Below, one piece after another: positions 32,589 to 40,379 of a stretch of 64,000 nucleotides of DNA; within the stretch, counting starts at the first letter, position 1; the number at the start of each line of letters is the position of its first letter. The position numbers and the translations under genes were made by a program. Location: NCBI RefSeq assembly GCF_004570875.1, contig NZ_SPQK01000004.1, positions 186,001 through 250,000 on the forward strand, read 5' to 3'. The notes under the pieces are model-generated. The model was not told where the DNA came from. It saw only the letters and a program-made list of their open reading frames with translations, and ran no database searches. The DNA is from Blastococcus sp. CT_GayMR16 (GTDB taxonomy: Bacteria; Actinomycetota; Actinomycetes; Mycobacteriales; Geodermatophilaceae).

Positions 32589-34154
32589 TCAGGCGTCGAA
32601 CAGCGCTCCCTGATGTTCGGAGATGTGCTTCCGCTGAGCCTGGATGTACGGCAGCATCGTCGGCGGCATCATCGGGCGCTTACCCGCGAGAAGCTCGTCG
32701 ACGGTGATGATCTGAATCCTCGGAAACGCCTGCGGGTAGTTCGGGTGGTGGTACACACCGGCATGATTTGCCTCATCGACCATGCCGCGCGTGGGCGGTG
32801 CATTGGTGATGAGAACGCCCATCTCGGCCTTCTGCGTGGTCACCGTGCCGCCTAGATCTCGAACCATCGACGGGTTGAGCTGCTTGCCGCCCTTGACGGA
32901 GATCAGCACCCTGCCGAAGTTGGCGCGCCCGAGAGGGAAGCGCGCCACTCCGTCGATGCCCTTGTCTCCGACCTGCTTCTGATTCGGCTGACCGCTGATT
33001 AGAGAGACGGCCCAACGCTCGAAGTCGAACGGAGAATGGGAGAACAGCGCGAGCGCAGCGGCCTTGTCTCGCGGGATACCGAGAACGTCGTATGTCTGCT
33101 TGATCGACGGGGTGTAAGTGTGCTCTAGGCGTTTTTCGATGAGATCCACGGCCAGATACGTAATGTCGACGCCGATCCATCGGCGCTTCAGCTTGATAGC
33201 CGCGTCGATCGTCGTACCGCACCCGCAAAACGGGTCGAGAACGACGTCACCTTCGTTGCTGCTTGCAGCAAGGATGCGCTCCAGCAGCGCGACCGGCTTC
33301 TGCGTGGGGTACCCGAGACGCTCCTTGGCCACAGGGTTCAGCATGTTGATGTCCGTCCAGACATCATCGATCTGCGAGGTACCGGGGCTCTCGGCTAGGT
33401 ATTGCTTGTAGCTGTACCCGGCACCAGCCCTCTTGGGCTCGATCAGTCGGTTGTCGTCCCGCAATCGCTCTAGGGTCTCTTGGCTGTAGGTCTTGAGGCT
33501 CGTCTTTCGATATGGGCCTCGCCCGTCGTTGTCATCCCACTTGAAGCGAGCCAGGTACTCGTTCGAGTAGGCAGTCGACGGCGAATGCCAAGTCCAGGTC
33601 TCGCCTTTGCTGTAGAAGAGGATGACATCGTGGCTCTTAGGGAGCTGCTGTGCCCGCGATTTGCTGCTGCCCTTGAAGGGTGTGCGACGCCACGTAATCT
33701 CGTTCCGAAAGCTAGTTGCGCCGAAGATCGCGTCGAGCAAGATCTTCAAGTAGTGGCTCATCGTCGGGTCGCAGTGCAGGTAGAGCGACCCGGTGTCCTT
33801 GAGGACGCGATGCAGCTCCACCAAGCGCGGGGCCATGTTGACGAGGTAGGCCATTGCATCGTTCTCGCCGAGCAATGTGCGGAAGGCTGTCAGCGCGTCT
33901 GCGACGGGCTGCGGAAGTTCGCCCGTCACGTAGTCCGAATACTGCTGATCCGTTACTGGTGTCCATCGCCAGGTGTCATCGAACGCCTGAATCTGTGCGC
34001 GCTCATCGTTGGCCGCCGTCTCATGGCGCGCGAAGATGACGTTGAAGCTGCGATTCGAGTTGAACGGCGGGTCCAGGTAGACCAAGTCGACGCTCTCCGC
34101 AGGGATGCGCTGCCGCAGAACTTCGAGGTTGTCCCCGTAGAAGAGTCGGTCCAC
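32589..34154 (-). CDS. DNA methyltransferase fused to an Mrr-like nuclease domain
   Basis: A 521-residue two-domain protein. Residues 1-350 are an amino-group DNA methyltransferase of the beta class: catalytic DPPF at 28-31 precedes the SAM-binding DPFCGCGT at 307-314, separated by a TRD (about 150-270). It would make N6-methyladenine or N4-methylcytosine. Residues 375-490 are a restriction-endonuclease-like domain: FERWAVSLI, DKGIDG (397-402), and ISVKGGK (418-424), where Ser419 replaces the usual Glu/Gln of the E/Q-x-K site. Such methyltransferase-nuclease fusions could form one-gene restriction-modification or be orphan methylases. It is convergent with the small gene at 32352. Confidence 0.88.
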   Translation of the reverse strand: MDRLFYGDNLEVLRQRIPAESVDLVYLDPPFNSNRSFNVIFARHETAANDERAQIQAFDDTWRWTPVTDQQYSDYVTGELPQPVADALTAFRTLLGENDAMAYLVNMAPRLVELHRVLKDTGSLYLHCDPTMSHYLKILLDAIFGATSFRNEITWRRTPFKGSSKSRAQQLPKSHDVILFYSKGETWTWHSPSTAYSNEYLARFKWDDNDGRGPYRKTSLKTYSQETLERLRDDNRLIEPKRAGAGYSYKQYLAESPGTSQIDDVWTDINMLNPVAKERLGYPTQKPVALLERILAASSNEGDVVLDPFCGCGTTIDAAIKLKRRWIGVDITYLAVDLIEKRLEHTYTPSIKQTYDVLGIPRDKAAALALFSHSPFDFERWAVSLISGQPNQKQVGDKGIDGVARFPLGRANFGRVLISVKGGKQLNPSMVRDLGGTVTTQKAEMGVLITNAPPTRGMVDEANHAGVYHHPNYPQAFPRIQIITVDELLAGKRPMMPPTMLPYIQAQRKHISEHQGALFDA

Positions 34155-34214
34155 GTGTCGAAGCTACCGAGTGCGTGAGACAGATTCTGCACAGACACCC
34201 GGCTGGGCTCTGCA

Positions 34215-34236
34215 CCGTGGTCAGTACCGACCACGG
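34215..34236. promoter_or_regulatory. dyad in the divergent promoter region
   Basis: CCGTGGTC (34215-34222) and GACCACGG (34229-34236) form an 8-bp perfect inverted repeat with a 6-base centre, 14 bases before the start of the WhiB operon and 60 bases from the methyltransferase start. It suits a dimeric repressor. Confidence 0.45.
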
Positions 34237-34250
34237 AAGGGGGTTGGCGC

Positions 34251-34535
34251 ATGCGACGGCGCCGGGCAACTACGCACCTGATCAGGTCGCAGCTCACCGA
34301 CGAGAACGGGCAGCCGGTCACCTTCGCCACTCCTGGCGCGCCCACCTTGGACGAACGACGCCGCTACGCGCTGGCGGTGCAGCGGGCGACCACCCCGACA
34401 CCGCTGACCCCCGAACAGCAAGCGGAGGTCGACGCGATCCATCGGCGCAACCTCGAACTCTTCCCGCATCGCTACAACGCCGATGACTATCGACCCCGAC
34501 CCCGCCGCGAGCCGTTCCCTCACCTGCTCTCGTGA
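34251..34535 (+). CDS. hypothetical protein upstream of WhiB
   Basis: A 94-residue basic protein (MRRRRATTHLIRSQL...) with a helix LTPEQQAEVDAIHRRNLELFPHRYN. No family recognised; its size and location suggest a regulator. The stop overlaps the WhiB start (GTGA at 34532), so they are coupled. Confidence 0.5.
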   Translation: MRRRRATTHLIRSQLTDENGQPVTFATPGAPTLDERRRYALAVQRATTPTPLTPEQQAEVDAIHRRNLELFPHRYNADDYRPRPRREPFPHLLS

Positions 34536-34897
34536 AGGCTGTCACCAAAGAGCTGCAACGCCTGCGTCGGCGACCGCAGCCGTGGATTCCTCGGATGCCC
34601 TGGTCCGCCCGCGCCGCCTGTAAGGGCCACGACCCCGAGGACTGGATGGACGGCCGACCCGGTCTGCCGACCGCTGCCGCTAGGGCCGTCTGTGCGGCCT
34701 GCCCCGTCCGCGCAGCCTGCCTCGCCCACGCCCTGGTCTACGACGAGCCCTGGGGCATGTGGGGCGGGCTAAGCACTCGGGAGCGCATCGCCGGCCGACT
34801 GGGGCTGCCAGCGCAGGACCACGGGGGCGAGCGCCCGTACATCGGAGCGAACGGCCCCCGGAAGACCAAGCCGCCGCCCACTCAGCGGGTCAGCTAG
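34532..34897 (+). CDS. WhiB-family iron-sulfur regulator
   Basis: A 121-residue Wbl protein. The four cluster cysteines are Cys30 (RAACKGHDPEDW) and those of VCAACPVRAACLAH (C-x2-C-x5-C); after them comes the Wbl G-x-W-G-G motif (PWGMWGGLSTRER) and a basic C-terminal region. Wbl proteins bind sigma-factor region 4 and DNA, sensing oxygen or NO through the 4Fe-4S cluster. Phage and plasmid Wbl proteins can repress host whiB2-type genes. On the element this is the probable host-interaction regulator. Confidence 0.93.
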   Translation: MKAVTKELQRLRRRPQPWIPRMPWSARAACKGHDPEDWMDGRPGLPTAAARAVCAACPVRAACLAHALVYDEPWGMWGGLSTRERIAGRLGLPAQDHGGERPYIGANGPRKTKPPPTQRVS

Positions 34898-34912
34898 GTC
34901 GACACAAGCCAG

Positions 34913-34953
34913 GTGCCCCTGGGGAGAGACCTGGCGGCTCATCCCAGGGGCAC
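34913..34953 (+). terminator. 11-bp perfect hairpin terminator
   Basis: GTGCCCCTGGG (34913-34923) and CCCAGGGGCAC (34943-34953) pair perfectly, 15 bases after the WhiB stop. It also rules out the GTG at 34913 as a start of the next gene. Confidence 0.75.
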
Positions 34954-34978
34954 CCTTCTATCTGCGAAGCTACTCGGC

Positions 34979-35530
34979 GTGACGGAGGCACCGACGGTCG
35001 CGAAGAACCTGTGCGGGTCGCCGGCGACCGCCGAGGAAGCGGTTGAACAGGCACCGCGTGAATCCGGTCTCTACGCCTGGTGGGCTCCCCCTGGGCTGCT
35101 ACCGCGAGTGTCCGGCCCCGCACATCCGAGCGCCGACGGACTGGAACTGCTCTACATCGGCTTGGCTCAGAACTTGCGCGCCAGGGTGGTCGGCAACCAC
35201 TTCCGAGGTCCAACCGGCTCGTCCACGTTGCGCCGCGCCTTGGTGGCGCTGCTGATGACCTCCGAGAGCTACACCACCCGATGGACCCGGACCCGTGTCG
35301 TCCCGGTCGACGCGGACGAGGCGCGGTTGTCCGAATGGATGCGCGAGCACCTGCGGGTGACGTGGGCTCCGCATCCGGAGCCACAGACGGTGGAGAGCGC
35401 GGTTATCAAGGCACTCGGGCCGCCACTCAACCAGCGGGACAACAAGGCGCATCCGCTGTACGAGACGATCAGCGCAGCGCGTGCCGCCTATCGGGCGTCA
35501 GCCGGTCCTCGTCCGCAACCCACGGAGTAG
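34979..35530 (+). CDS. GIY-YIG nuclease family protein
   Basis: A 183-residue nuclease-fold protein. The motif set is complete: G30-L-Y (SGLYAWW), Y59-I-G (LLYIGLAQNL), Arg67/Arg69 (LRARVVG), the metal-binding Glu139 (TVESAVIKAL) and Asn151 (PLNQRDN). The catalytic residues are all kept, so DNA cleavage is expected. It is the last gene before attR, downstream of a terminator, in a usual cargo position. GTG 34979 is chosen since the upstream part of the frame lies inside the WhiB terminator. Target unknown; repair, homing or anti-phage roles are open. Confidence 0.83.
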   Translation: MTEAPTVAKNLCGSPATAEEAVEQAPRESGLYAWWAPPGLLPRVSGPAHPSADGLELLYIGLAQNLRARVVGNHFRGPTGSSTLRRALVALLMTSESYTTRWTRTRVVPVDADEARLSEWMREHLRVTWAPHPEPQTVESAVIKALGPPLNQRDNKAHPLYETISAARAAYRASAGPRPQPTE

Positions 35531-35558
35531 GTGTCCGCCACCGCTTCTAACCCAACGT

Positions 35559-35569
35559 TTGACCCAACT
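35559..35569 (+). repeat. candidate integrase arm site, right end
   Basis: Second TTGACCCAACT, same orientation as at 23087-23097; a further related AACCCAAC lies just upstream (35549-35556). Confidence 0.5.
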
Positions 35570-35689
35570 GAGCCCCCGCGATCAGGGGTGATCAGGGGCT
35601 CCCTGGTGAGCATCGAGCCGATGCCGTTTCCGCAGGTGAAGGGCCGAATCCCCAGGCAAGCGGCGTGCGCCGCCAGCCGCCTGAGCGCC

Positions 35690-35733
35690 CTCATAATCCC
35701 TGGGTCGTGGGTTCGAGCCCCACCCGCCCCACC
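35690..35733 (+). repeat. attR, 44-bp core direct repeat (tRNA-Met 3' remnant)
   Basis: Exact copy of 22975-23018. The sequence upstream has no tRNA 5' half, so it is not a functional tRNA gene. Confidence 0.95.
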
Positions 35734-35903
35734 GCGCATGTTGTTGTGTCGGCTGTGGGGCGAACCGTGGCCCATCGCGGCGGACCTACCGCGGGAGGTG
35801 TCGACGGCGCTAACGTGCGCCACCTCTTCGGCGCATGTCACGGGGGACCCATGTCTCGTTCGTGCCGCACATCGGACGTCGAACGCGCGGGGACGGTGCC
35901 GCC

Positions 35904-38900
35904 GTGACAGGCCTGGTCGGCTGGCTGGAGACCCCTGTCGGTGGACAGCAGAAGGCGCCCGCGACCCAGGAGATCCGCCTCGCCGTCGTCCTCAACGGCG
36001 GCGTGAGCCTCGCCGTCTGGATCAGCGGCGTGACGCACGAGCTGAACCGCCTGGTGCAGGCGAGCCGGCGCCGCGGCACGCCCGGCGCGCCGCCGGACGC
36101 CTACGCCGACCTGCTCGGCGTGCTGGAGGCCGACGCCCGCATCGACGTCATCGCCGGCACCAGCGCCGGGGGCATCAACGGCGGCTTCCTGGCGCTCGGC
36201 CTCGTGCACGGCTGCGACCTCACCGAGCTCCGCACGCTCTGGCAGGACGCGGGGTCGCTGAGCACGCTGCTGCGCCACCCCCGGCAGAAGGACCAGCCGT
36301 CGCTGCTGCGCGGGACGTACTTCCACGAGTCGCTGAAGAAGGCCTACGCCGAGGTCTGGCCGAAACGACCGGGGATCGCGGCCGCTCCGGACGAGGACGT
36401 CGACCTGTTCCTCACCGGCACGCTGTGGGAAGGCCGGCAGAGCTTCTTCGCCGACGACATGGGGCGGCGCATCACCGAGATCGACTACGACGCCACCTTC
36501 CACTTCACCTCCGATGCCGAGACGTTCGACGGCGCCGCACCCGGTTCCGGCCGCGGTGACCTGCGCAGCGAGGGCGTGACCGAGCAGCTGGCGGTGGCCT
36601 CGCGGTGCACTGCGTCCTTCCCCGCGGCATTCGAGCCGTTCATGGTCACGGTGGATGACCCCCTCCAGGTGGTCGACGGCCGGTGGAACTCCGCGGCAGG
36701 GCGGGCCAACTTCCAGCGCTCGCAGTACGTCATCGACGGCGGCATCCTGCGCAACAAACCGATCCGGCCGGCGATCGACGCCGTCTACAAACAGCCGGCG
36801 GACCAGCAGGTGCGGCGGATCCTCGCCTACGTCGTCCCGGATCCCGGGGAAGCCGCGACCGGTCCGGGAGAGACCAGGGTGACCGAGCTCCCGGACGCGG
36901 CCGGTGTCCTGCTCGGCGTGATGACCCGCCTGCGGTCCACCGACTCGGTCGCGGAGGAACTGGGTGAGATCGAGCAGCGCAACCAGCTGACGGCCCACCG
37001 ACGGCGCGCCCGCGACCGGCTCGCCCAGACCCTGGTCGAGGCCGCGGCCGCTCCGCTGTCCCCCGGCGCGGTCGACCTGGTGCAGTCGGCCTATCCCGGG
37101 TACCTGGAGGTCCGGCGCGCCGACACCGCGCAGTCGGTGGCGCGACGGCTGCTCGCCGCTCCCCAGGAGTACCCGTGGAGCCACCGGGAGGTCGCCTCGG
37201 AGCTGCGCGACCTCGCCGGCGACAACGCCGCCGAGGACGACGACTTCCCGTTCATCCCGCAGCGGAACCTGGCCGCGGCGCTGGACGCCGGACCGCAGGA
37301 ATGGAGGTGGGGTCAGGCGACCGTCCGGCGGCTCGGTGACGTCGTCCTCGACGTCCTGAAGCGCGCGGTCTGGCTGGCCCCGCTCACCGACGACGACCGG
37401 GCGAGGATCGTCGGCCACCGGGAACGTGCTCACGAGATCATTCGCGCCGTTCGGCGGGAGCGGGCCAGGCTCGACGCCTACTGGCGGGATGCGCGGCTGC
37501 CGGAACGCAGGGACCGGCTGACGGCCAGCCGCGACGAACTCGACCTGCTCCGGGCGACGCTGCAGAAGCTCACCACCGAGTGGGGCCGGACCGGTCAGCA
37601 GACGGGCATGGCCACCCGCCTCTACGAGCTGGCGCTCGAGCTCGCGGGCTGCCTGCGGACCGCAGGGGCTTCGTTGCGCAGCATCAGCACCGGCGAGACC
37701 GCGCCCGTGGACCGGGACGGCACGGAACAGAAACGACTCCAGTCGCTGGTCGCCCTCCTCGTTCCCTCCGAGGACACCATGGCGGACGACGTCCTGCGCA
37801 ACATGCTCCGGCTGGAGGTCGTGCACGTCGCGTTCACCGGCGTGACCGACCTGCCCGAGCAGGGCGTCGAGCTGGTGCAGGTGAGCGCGCTCCGGGACGA
37901 CCTGGTCACGGGCGTCCAGTTGCACCACTTCGGGGCGTTCTACCGGGAGTCCTGGCGGGCCAACGACTGGCTGCGCGGCCGCGTCGACGGCTGCGAGCAG
38001 CTCGTGCAGATGCTCCTGGCCCCCGAACGGCTCCGGCAGCTCGGCCGGACGGTGGCCGAGACGCAACAGCTCCTGCGCGCCGTCGCCGCGGGGCCGACCG
38101 GGACCACCCGGCACACCGAACTGGCCGCCGCCTGGGACGGGCAGGCATCCCGCCTGACCGCGGAGCTGCGGGTCCTGGAGGGGAACGGCCCGCTCCCCCG
38201 CACGTTCCCGGTGACCGCGCGCCTGATCGCCGATCGGCTCCGGACGGATTTCCTGTCGGAGGAGCTCGAGTCCCTGGCCACCGTCGTCGCCGACGAACCC
38301 GATCCGGTGACGCTGGCCGTCCAGTGGGCCGGACCCGTGAAGGCCCGCCTCCTCGGTCACAAGGACGGCGGAACGCAGGCCGGTCCTGCCGAGCTCGACG
38401 CATTCCTGACCGGAGCCGAGGTGGTCGGGAGCCAGACCATCACCGCGGAGGCCGAACGCGGCTCGGACACGTTCGCCCGGACGGTGACCCACGCGACCGC
38501 CACGCTCTCCGCTGCAGCCTCCTCGGTGCAGAAGCCGCGGGCCGCCGTCGCCCTGCTCAAGGTCCTGCGGGGCTACGCACTCCTGCTCTGGGTGCTCGTG
38601 AACTACCTCGTCGAGAGAAGCCACCTCGGCCGGAACCTGACCAGCCTGGTCGTGGGGGTCGGCGGCGCCCTCGTCGCGCTGGCGTTGGTGGTTCCGGGCG
38701 TGCCGATGGCGGTGCCCCTGACCGGCGTCGTCCTGATCCTGGCAACGGCCGGCGCCGCCGCCCTCCGGCAGAAGGGGTTCATCGCCCGGCCGTTCGGCTG
38801 GCGCGTGATCCTCGCGGGCGCGGTCGCGTTCCTGGCTCTGGTGGCGATCGTGATCCAGACCGCCAGGGAGAACGAGCAGAGCATCTGGGAGCAGTTGCTC

Positions 38901-38999
38901 GACACGCTGCTGCCGCTCGCCCTCGTCCTGGTCGTGCTCGGCGTCGGCTGGTTCCTCGGCCGGCCCGACAAGGAGGAGCCCGCACGGACCCGCAGATGA
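35904..38999 (+). CDS. large patatin-like phospholipase family protein with C-terminal membrane region
   Basis: About 1031 residues of the actinobacterial patatin-related family (TIGR03607, DUF3376). The N-terminal patatin domain has the oxyanion loop VVLNGGVSLAVWISGV, the nucleophile Ser in GTSAGG and the Asp of DGGILRN, so the Ser-Asp dyad is complete. A long helical middle follows, and the last about 110 residues contain four hydrophobic segments (VGVGGALVALALVV, GVVLILATAGAAAL, ILAGAVAFLALVAIVI, LLPLALVLVVLGVG), placing it at the membrane as a lipid acyl hydrolase. GTG 35904 gives the usual short lead before QEIRLAVV; ATG 35835 is the alternative but has no RBS. It stands alone. Confidence 0.88.
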   Translation: MTGLVGWLETPVGGQQKAPATQEIRLAVVLNGGVSLAVWISGVTHELNRLVQASRRRGTPGAPPDAYADLLGVLEADARIDVIAGTSAGGINGGFLALGLVHGCDLTELRTLWQDAGSLSTLLRHPRQKDQPSLLRGTYFHESLKKAYAEVWPKRPGIAAAPDEDVDLFLTGTLWEGRQSFFADDMGRRITEIDYDATFHFTSDAETFDGAAPGSGRGDLRSEGVTEQLAVASRCTASFPAAFEPFMVTVDDPLQVVDGRWNSAAGRANFQRSQYVIDGGILRNKPIRPAIDAVYKQPADQQVRRILAYVVPDPGEAATGPGETRVTELPDAAGVLLGVMTRLRSTDSVAEELGEIEQRNQLTAHRRRARDRLAQTLVEAAAAPLSPGAVDLVQSAYPGYLEVRRADTAQSVARRLLAAPQEYPWSHREVASELRDLAGDNAAEDDDFPFIPQRNLAAALDAGPQEWRWGQATVRRLGDVVLDVLKRAVWLAPLTDDDRARIVGHRERAHEIIRAVRRERARLDAYWRDARLPERRDRLTASRDELDLLRATLQKLTTEWGRTGQQTGMATRLYELALELAGCLRTAGASLRSISTGETAPVDRDGTEQKRLQSLVALLVPSEDTMADDVLRNMLRLEVVHVAFTGVTDLPEQGVELVQVSALRDDLVTGVQLHHFGAFYRESWRANDWLRGRVDGCEQLVQMLLAPERLRQLGRTVAETQQLLRAVAAGPTGTTRHTELAAAWDGQASRLTAELRVLEGNGPLPRTFPVTARLIADRLRTDFLSEELESLATVVADEPDPVTLAVQWAGPVKARLLGHKDGGTQAGPAELDAFLTGAEVVGSQTITAEAERGSDTFARTVTHATATLSAAASSVQKPRAAVALLKVLRGYALLLWVLVNYLVERSHLGRNLTSLVVGVGGALVALALVVPGVPMAVPLTGVVLILATAGAAALRQKGFIARPFGWRVILAGAVAFLALVAIVIQTARENEQSIWEQLLDTLLPLALVLVVLGVGWFLGRPDKEEPARTRR

Positions 39000-39061
39000 A
39001 TGTCGGTGGCTCCCCCTAGCGTGGTCCTCCAGTAAACAGCCCACGAGCAGGGGACATCGTC

Positions 39062-39619
39062 ATGACCACGTTGCCCGACCGGCCGAACTCCGCCCTCGTG
39101 GTGATCGACGTGCAGAACGGCAACACCGCCCAGGCGCACGAGCGCGACGAGGTGGTCGCCAACATCGGCACGCTCGTCGACCGGGCCCGGAGCGAAGGCG
39201 TGCCCGTCGTGTGGGTCCAGCACTCCGACGAGGAGAACCTGGTGAAGGGCAGCGACGCCTGGCAGTACGTGCCGGAGCTGGTGCGTCAGGAGCCCGAACC
39301 GGTGGTGCACAAGTCGTTCGGCGACGCCTTCGAGGACACCGACCTGGAGGGCGTGCTCGCGGACGCGGGGGTCGGGCGCCTGGTCGTGACCGGCGCGTCC
39401 ACGGACGCATGCATCCGGAGCACCATCCACGGCGCGTTCACCCGTGGCTACGACGTCACGCTCGTCGCCGACGCGCACACCACGGAGGACCTGAGCGAGT
39501 GGGGTGCCCCACCGCCGGGCCAGGTCATCGCACACACGAACCTCTACTGGCAGTACCACGCCGCACCGGGCCGCACCGCCGGCGTCTCGGACACCCAGGA
39601 CGTGTCGTTCGGCAGCTGA
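39062..39619 (+). CDS. isochorismatase/cysteine hydrolase family protein
   Basis: A 185-residue cysteine hydrolase. The catalytic triad is visible as Asp17 in LVVIDVQNG, Lys84 in VHKSFGDAF and Cys118 in GASTDACIRST. Family members hydrolyse amide or ester bonds (nicotinamide, N-carbamoyl amines, isochorismate). The C-terminal segment with the paired Trp/His region follows normally. The RBS is AGGGGACATC before ATG 39062. No context indicates the substrate. Confidence 0.9.
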   Translation: MTTLPDRPNSALVVIDVQNGNTAQAHERDEVVANIGTLVDRARSEGVPVVWVQHSDEENLVKGSDAWQYVPELVRQEPEPVVHKSFGDAFEDTDLEGVLADAGVGRLVVTGASTDACIRSTIHGAFTRGYDVTLVADAHTTEDLSEWGAPPPGQVIAHTNLYWQYHAAPGRTAGVSDTQDVSFGS

Positions 39620-39645
39620 CGCCGTGGCGTGACCTCAGCCCCCGC

Positions 39646-40005
39646 TCATCGGGAATCAGGCGGCTCGGCCCCGGACCCGTCTCGCACCGGGATGAACACC
39701 AGGGCCCCGCCGGGGTCACGGGCGGGGAGGCCGGTGCGGGGATGACGCACGAGTCGGTAGCGACGCGTGCCTGTCGGCACCGGAAACTCCAGGTACTGCG
39801 GAGGCTGCTCGCCATGGACGGCGCACTCCCGGTGGTGGGCCTCCCCTCCGTAGCCCCGCGCCCGCTGGGCCCTGGGTTGCGGCAACGGCGATCCCACGGG
39901 GTCGGGGCGCGGCGACGCGTGCACCTCGGCCACCTCCTGACGCGGCCGGATCATCGCCATCGCGTCTGGCCGGCCACCGTTCATCGACGGATGGTTCTCA
40001 GCCAT
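39646..40005 (-). CDS. hypothetical protein
   Basis: A 119-residue protein, unrecognised. It is polar, with an N-terminal MAENHPSMNGGR, a GYGGEAHHRECAVH stretch and a C-terminal GGALVFIPVRDGSG. The third codon positions are strongly GC-biased and AGGA lies upstream of ATG 40005, which argues for a real gene. Confidence 0.5.
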   Translation of the reverse strand: MAENHPSMNGGRPDAMAMIRPRQEVAEVHASPRPDPVGSPLPQPRAQRARGYGGEAHHRECAVHGEQPPQYLEFPVPTGTRRYRLVRHPRTGLPARDPGGALVFIPVRDGSGAEPPDSR

Positions 40006-40379
40006 GATCGGTCCTGGGAATGTGGTTCGCCGGGTCCCGGGCGAGGAAACGCGCCCACTCCATGAGCGACGAAACCAGCCTATCCGGGGGCCATTCGGCG
40101 CACCAGACGGCCGGTAACGGCGGTCCACCACACCATCGGCATGCCCGTCGCCTGCTCGAGGAGGATCCGGCTGTCCAGCGCGCCCCGACGCTGTTCGGCA
40201 AGTACGTCACGCGCCCCGGATCTGGCGTTCCTGGTGATGCTCGGGGCACGGGCCGGACGTGCCACCCCGCCCACCCCACCCTTGATCTCCTCGACGGGTG
40301 GCCGATGTGCTGCTGTGTGACGATGGCCGTCGGCGGAACGACCGCTTCCGTTCCCGCGGAGGCCGCGGAGGTGAGCGAC
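40006..40379. other. intergenic region between divergent genes
   Basis: About 370 bases. Reading frames cross it but lack RBSs, family likeness and consistent codon bias. It should carry the promoters of the hypothetical gene to the left and of the ATPase gene to the right. No dyad of note. Confidence 0.35.

Larger units (their letters stand above)
22975..35733. mobile_element. integrated satellite-like element in tRNA-Met, about 12.7 kb
   Basis: Bounded by a 44-bp perfect direct repeat (22975-23018 and 35690-35733). The left copy restores the tRNA 3' half; the right copy is a displaced remnant. Inside are an excisionase-like protein, a primase-polymerase/ATPase, a serine recombinase, a tyrosine integrase and cargo. 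Base composition is lower in GC and codon use more relaxed than in the flanks. No capsid, portal, large terminase, FtsK/TraB translocase or relaxase is seen, so it should depend on a helper phage or plasmid for transfer. The integrase gene lies about 4 kb from attR rather than beside it, with cargo between. Confidence 0.9.

Noticed and set aside
35690-35733. Second tRNA-Met gene
   Set aside because: Only the 3' 44 bases are present; the 5' acceptor and D-arm are missing. It is attR.
35904-38999. CBASS CapV-type effector
   Set aside because: No cyclic-nucleotide synthase or other CBASS gene is adjacent, and length and DUF3376-type architecture differ from CapV.
35838-39044. 1068-codon frame antisense to the patatin gene
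   Set aside because: Shadow of a GC-rich gene; composition dominated by Arg, Gly, Val and Gln with no domain.
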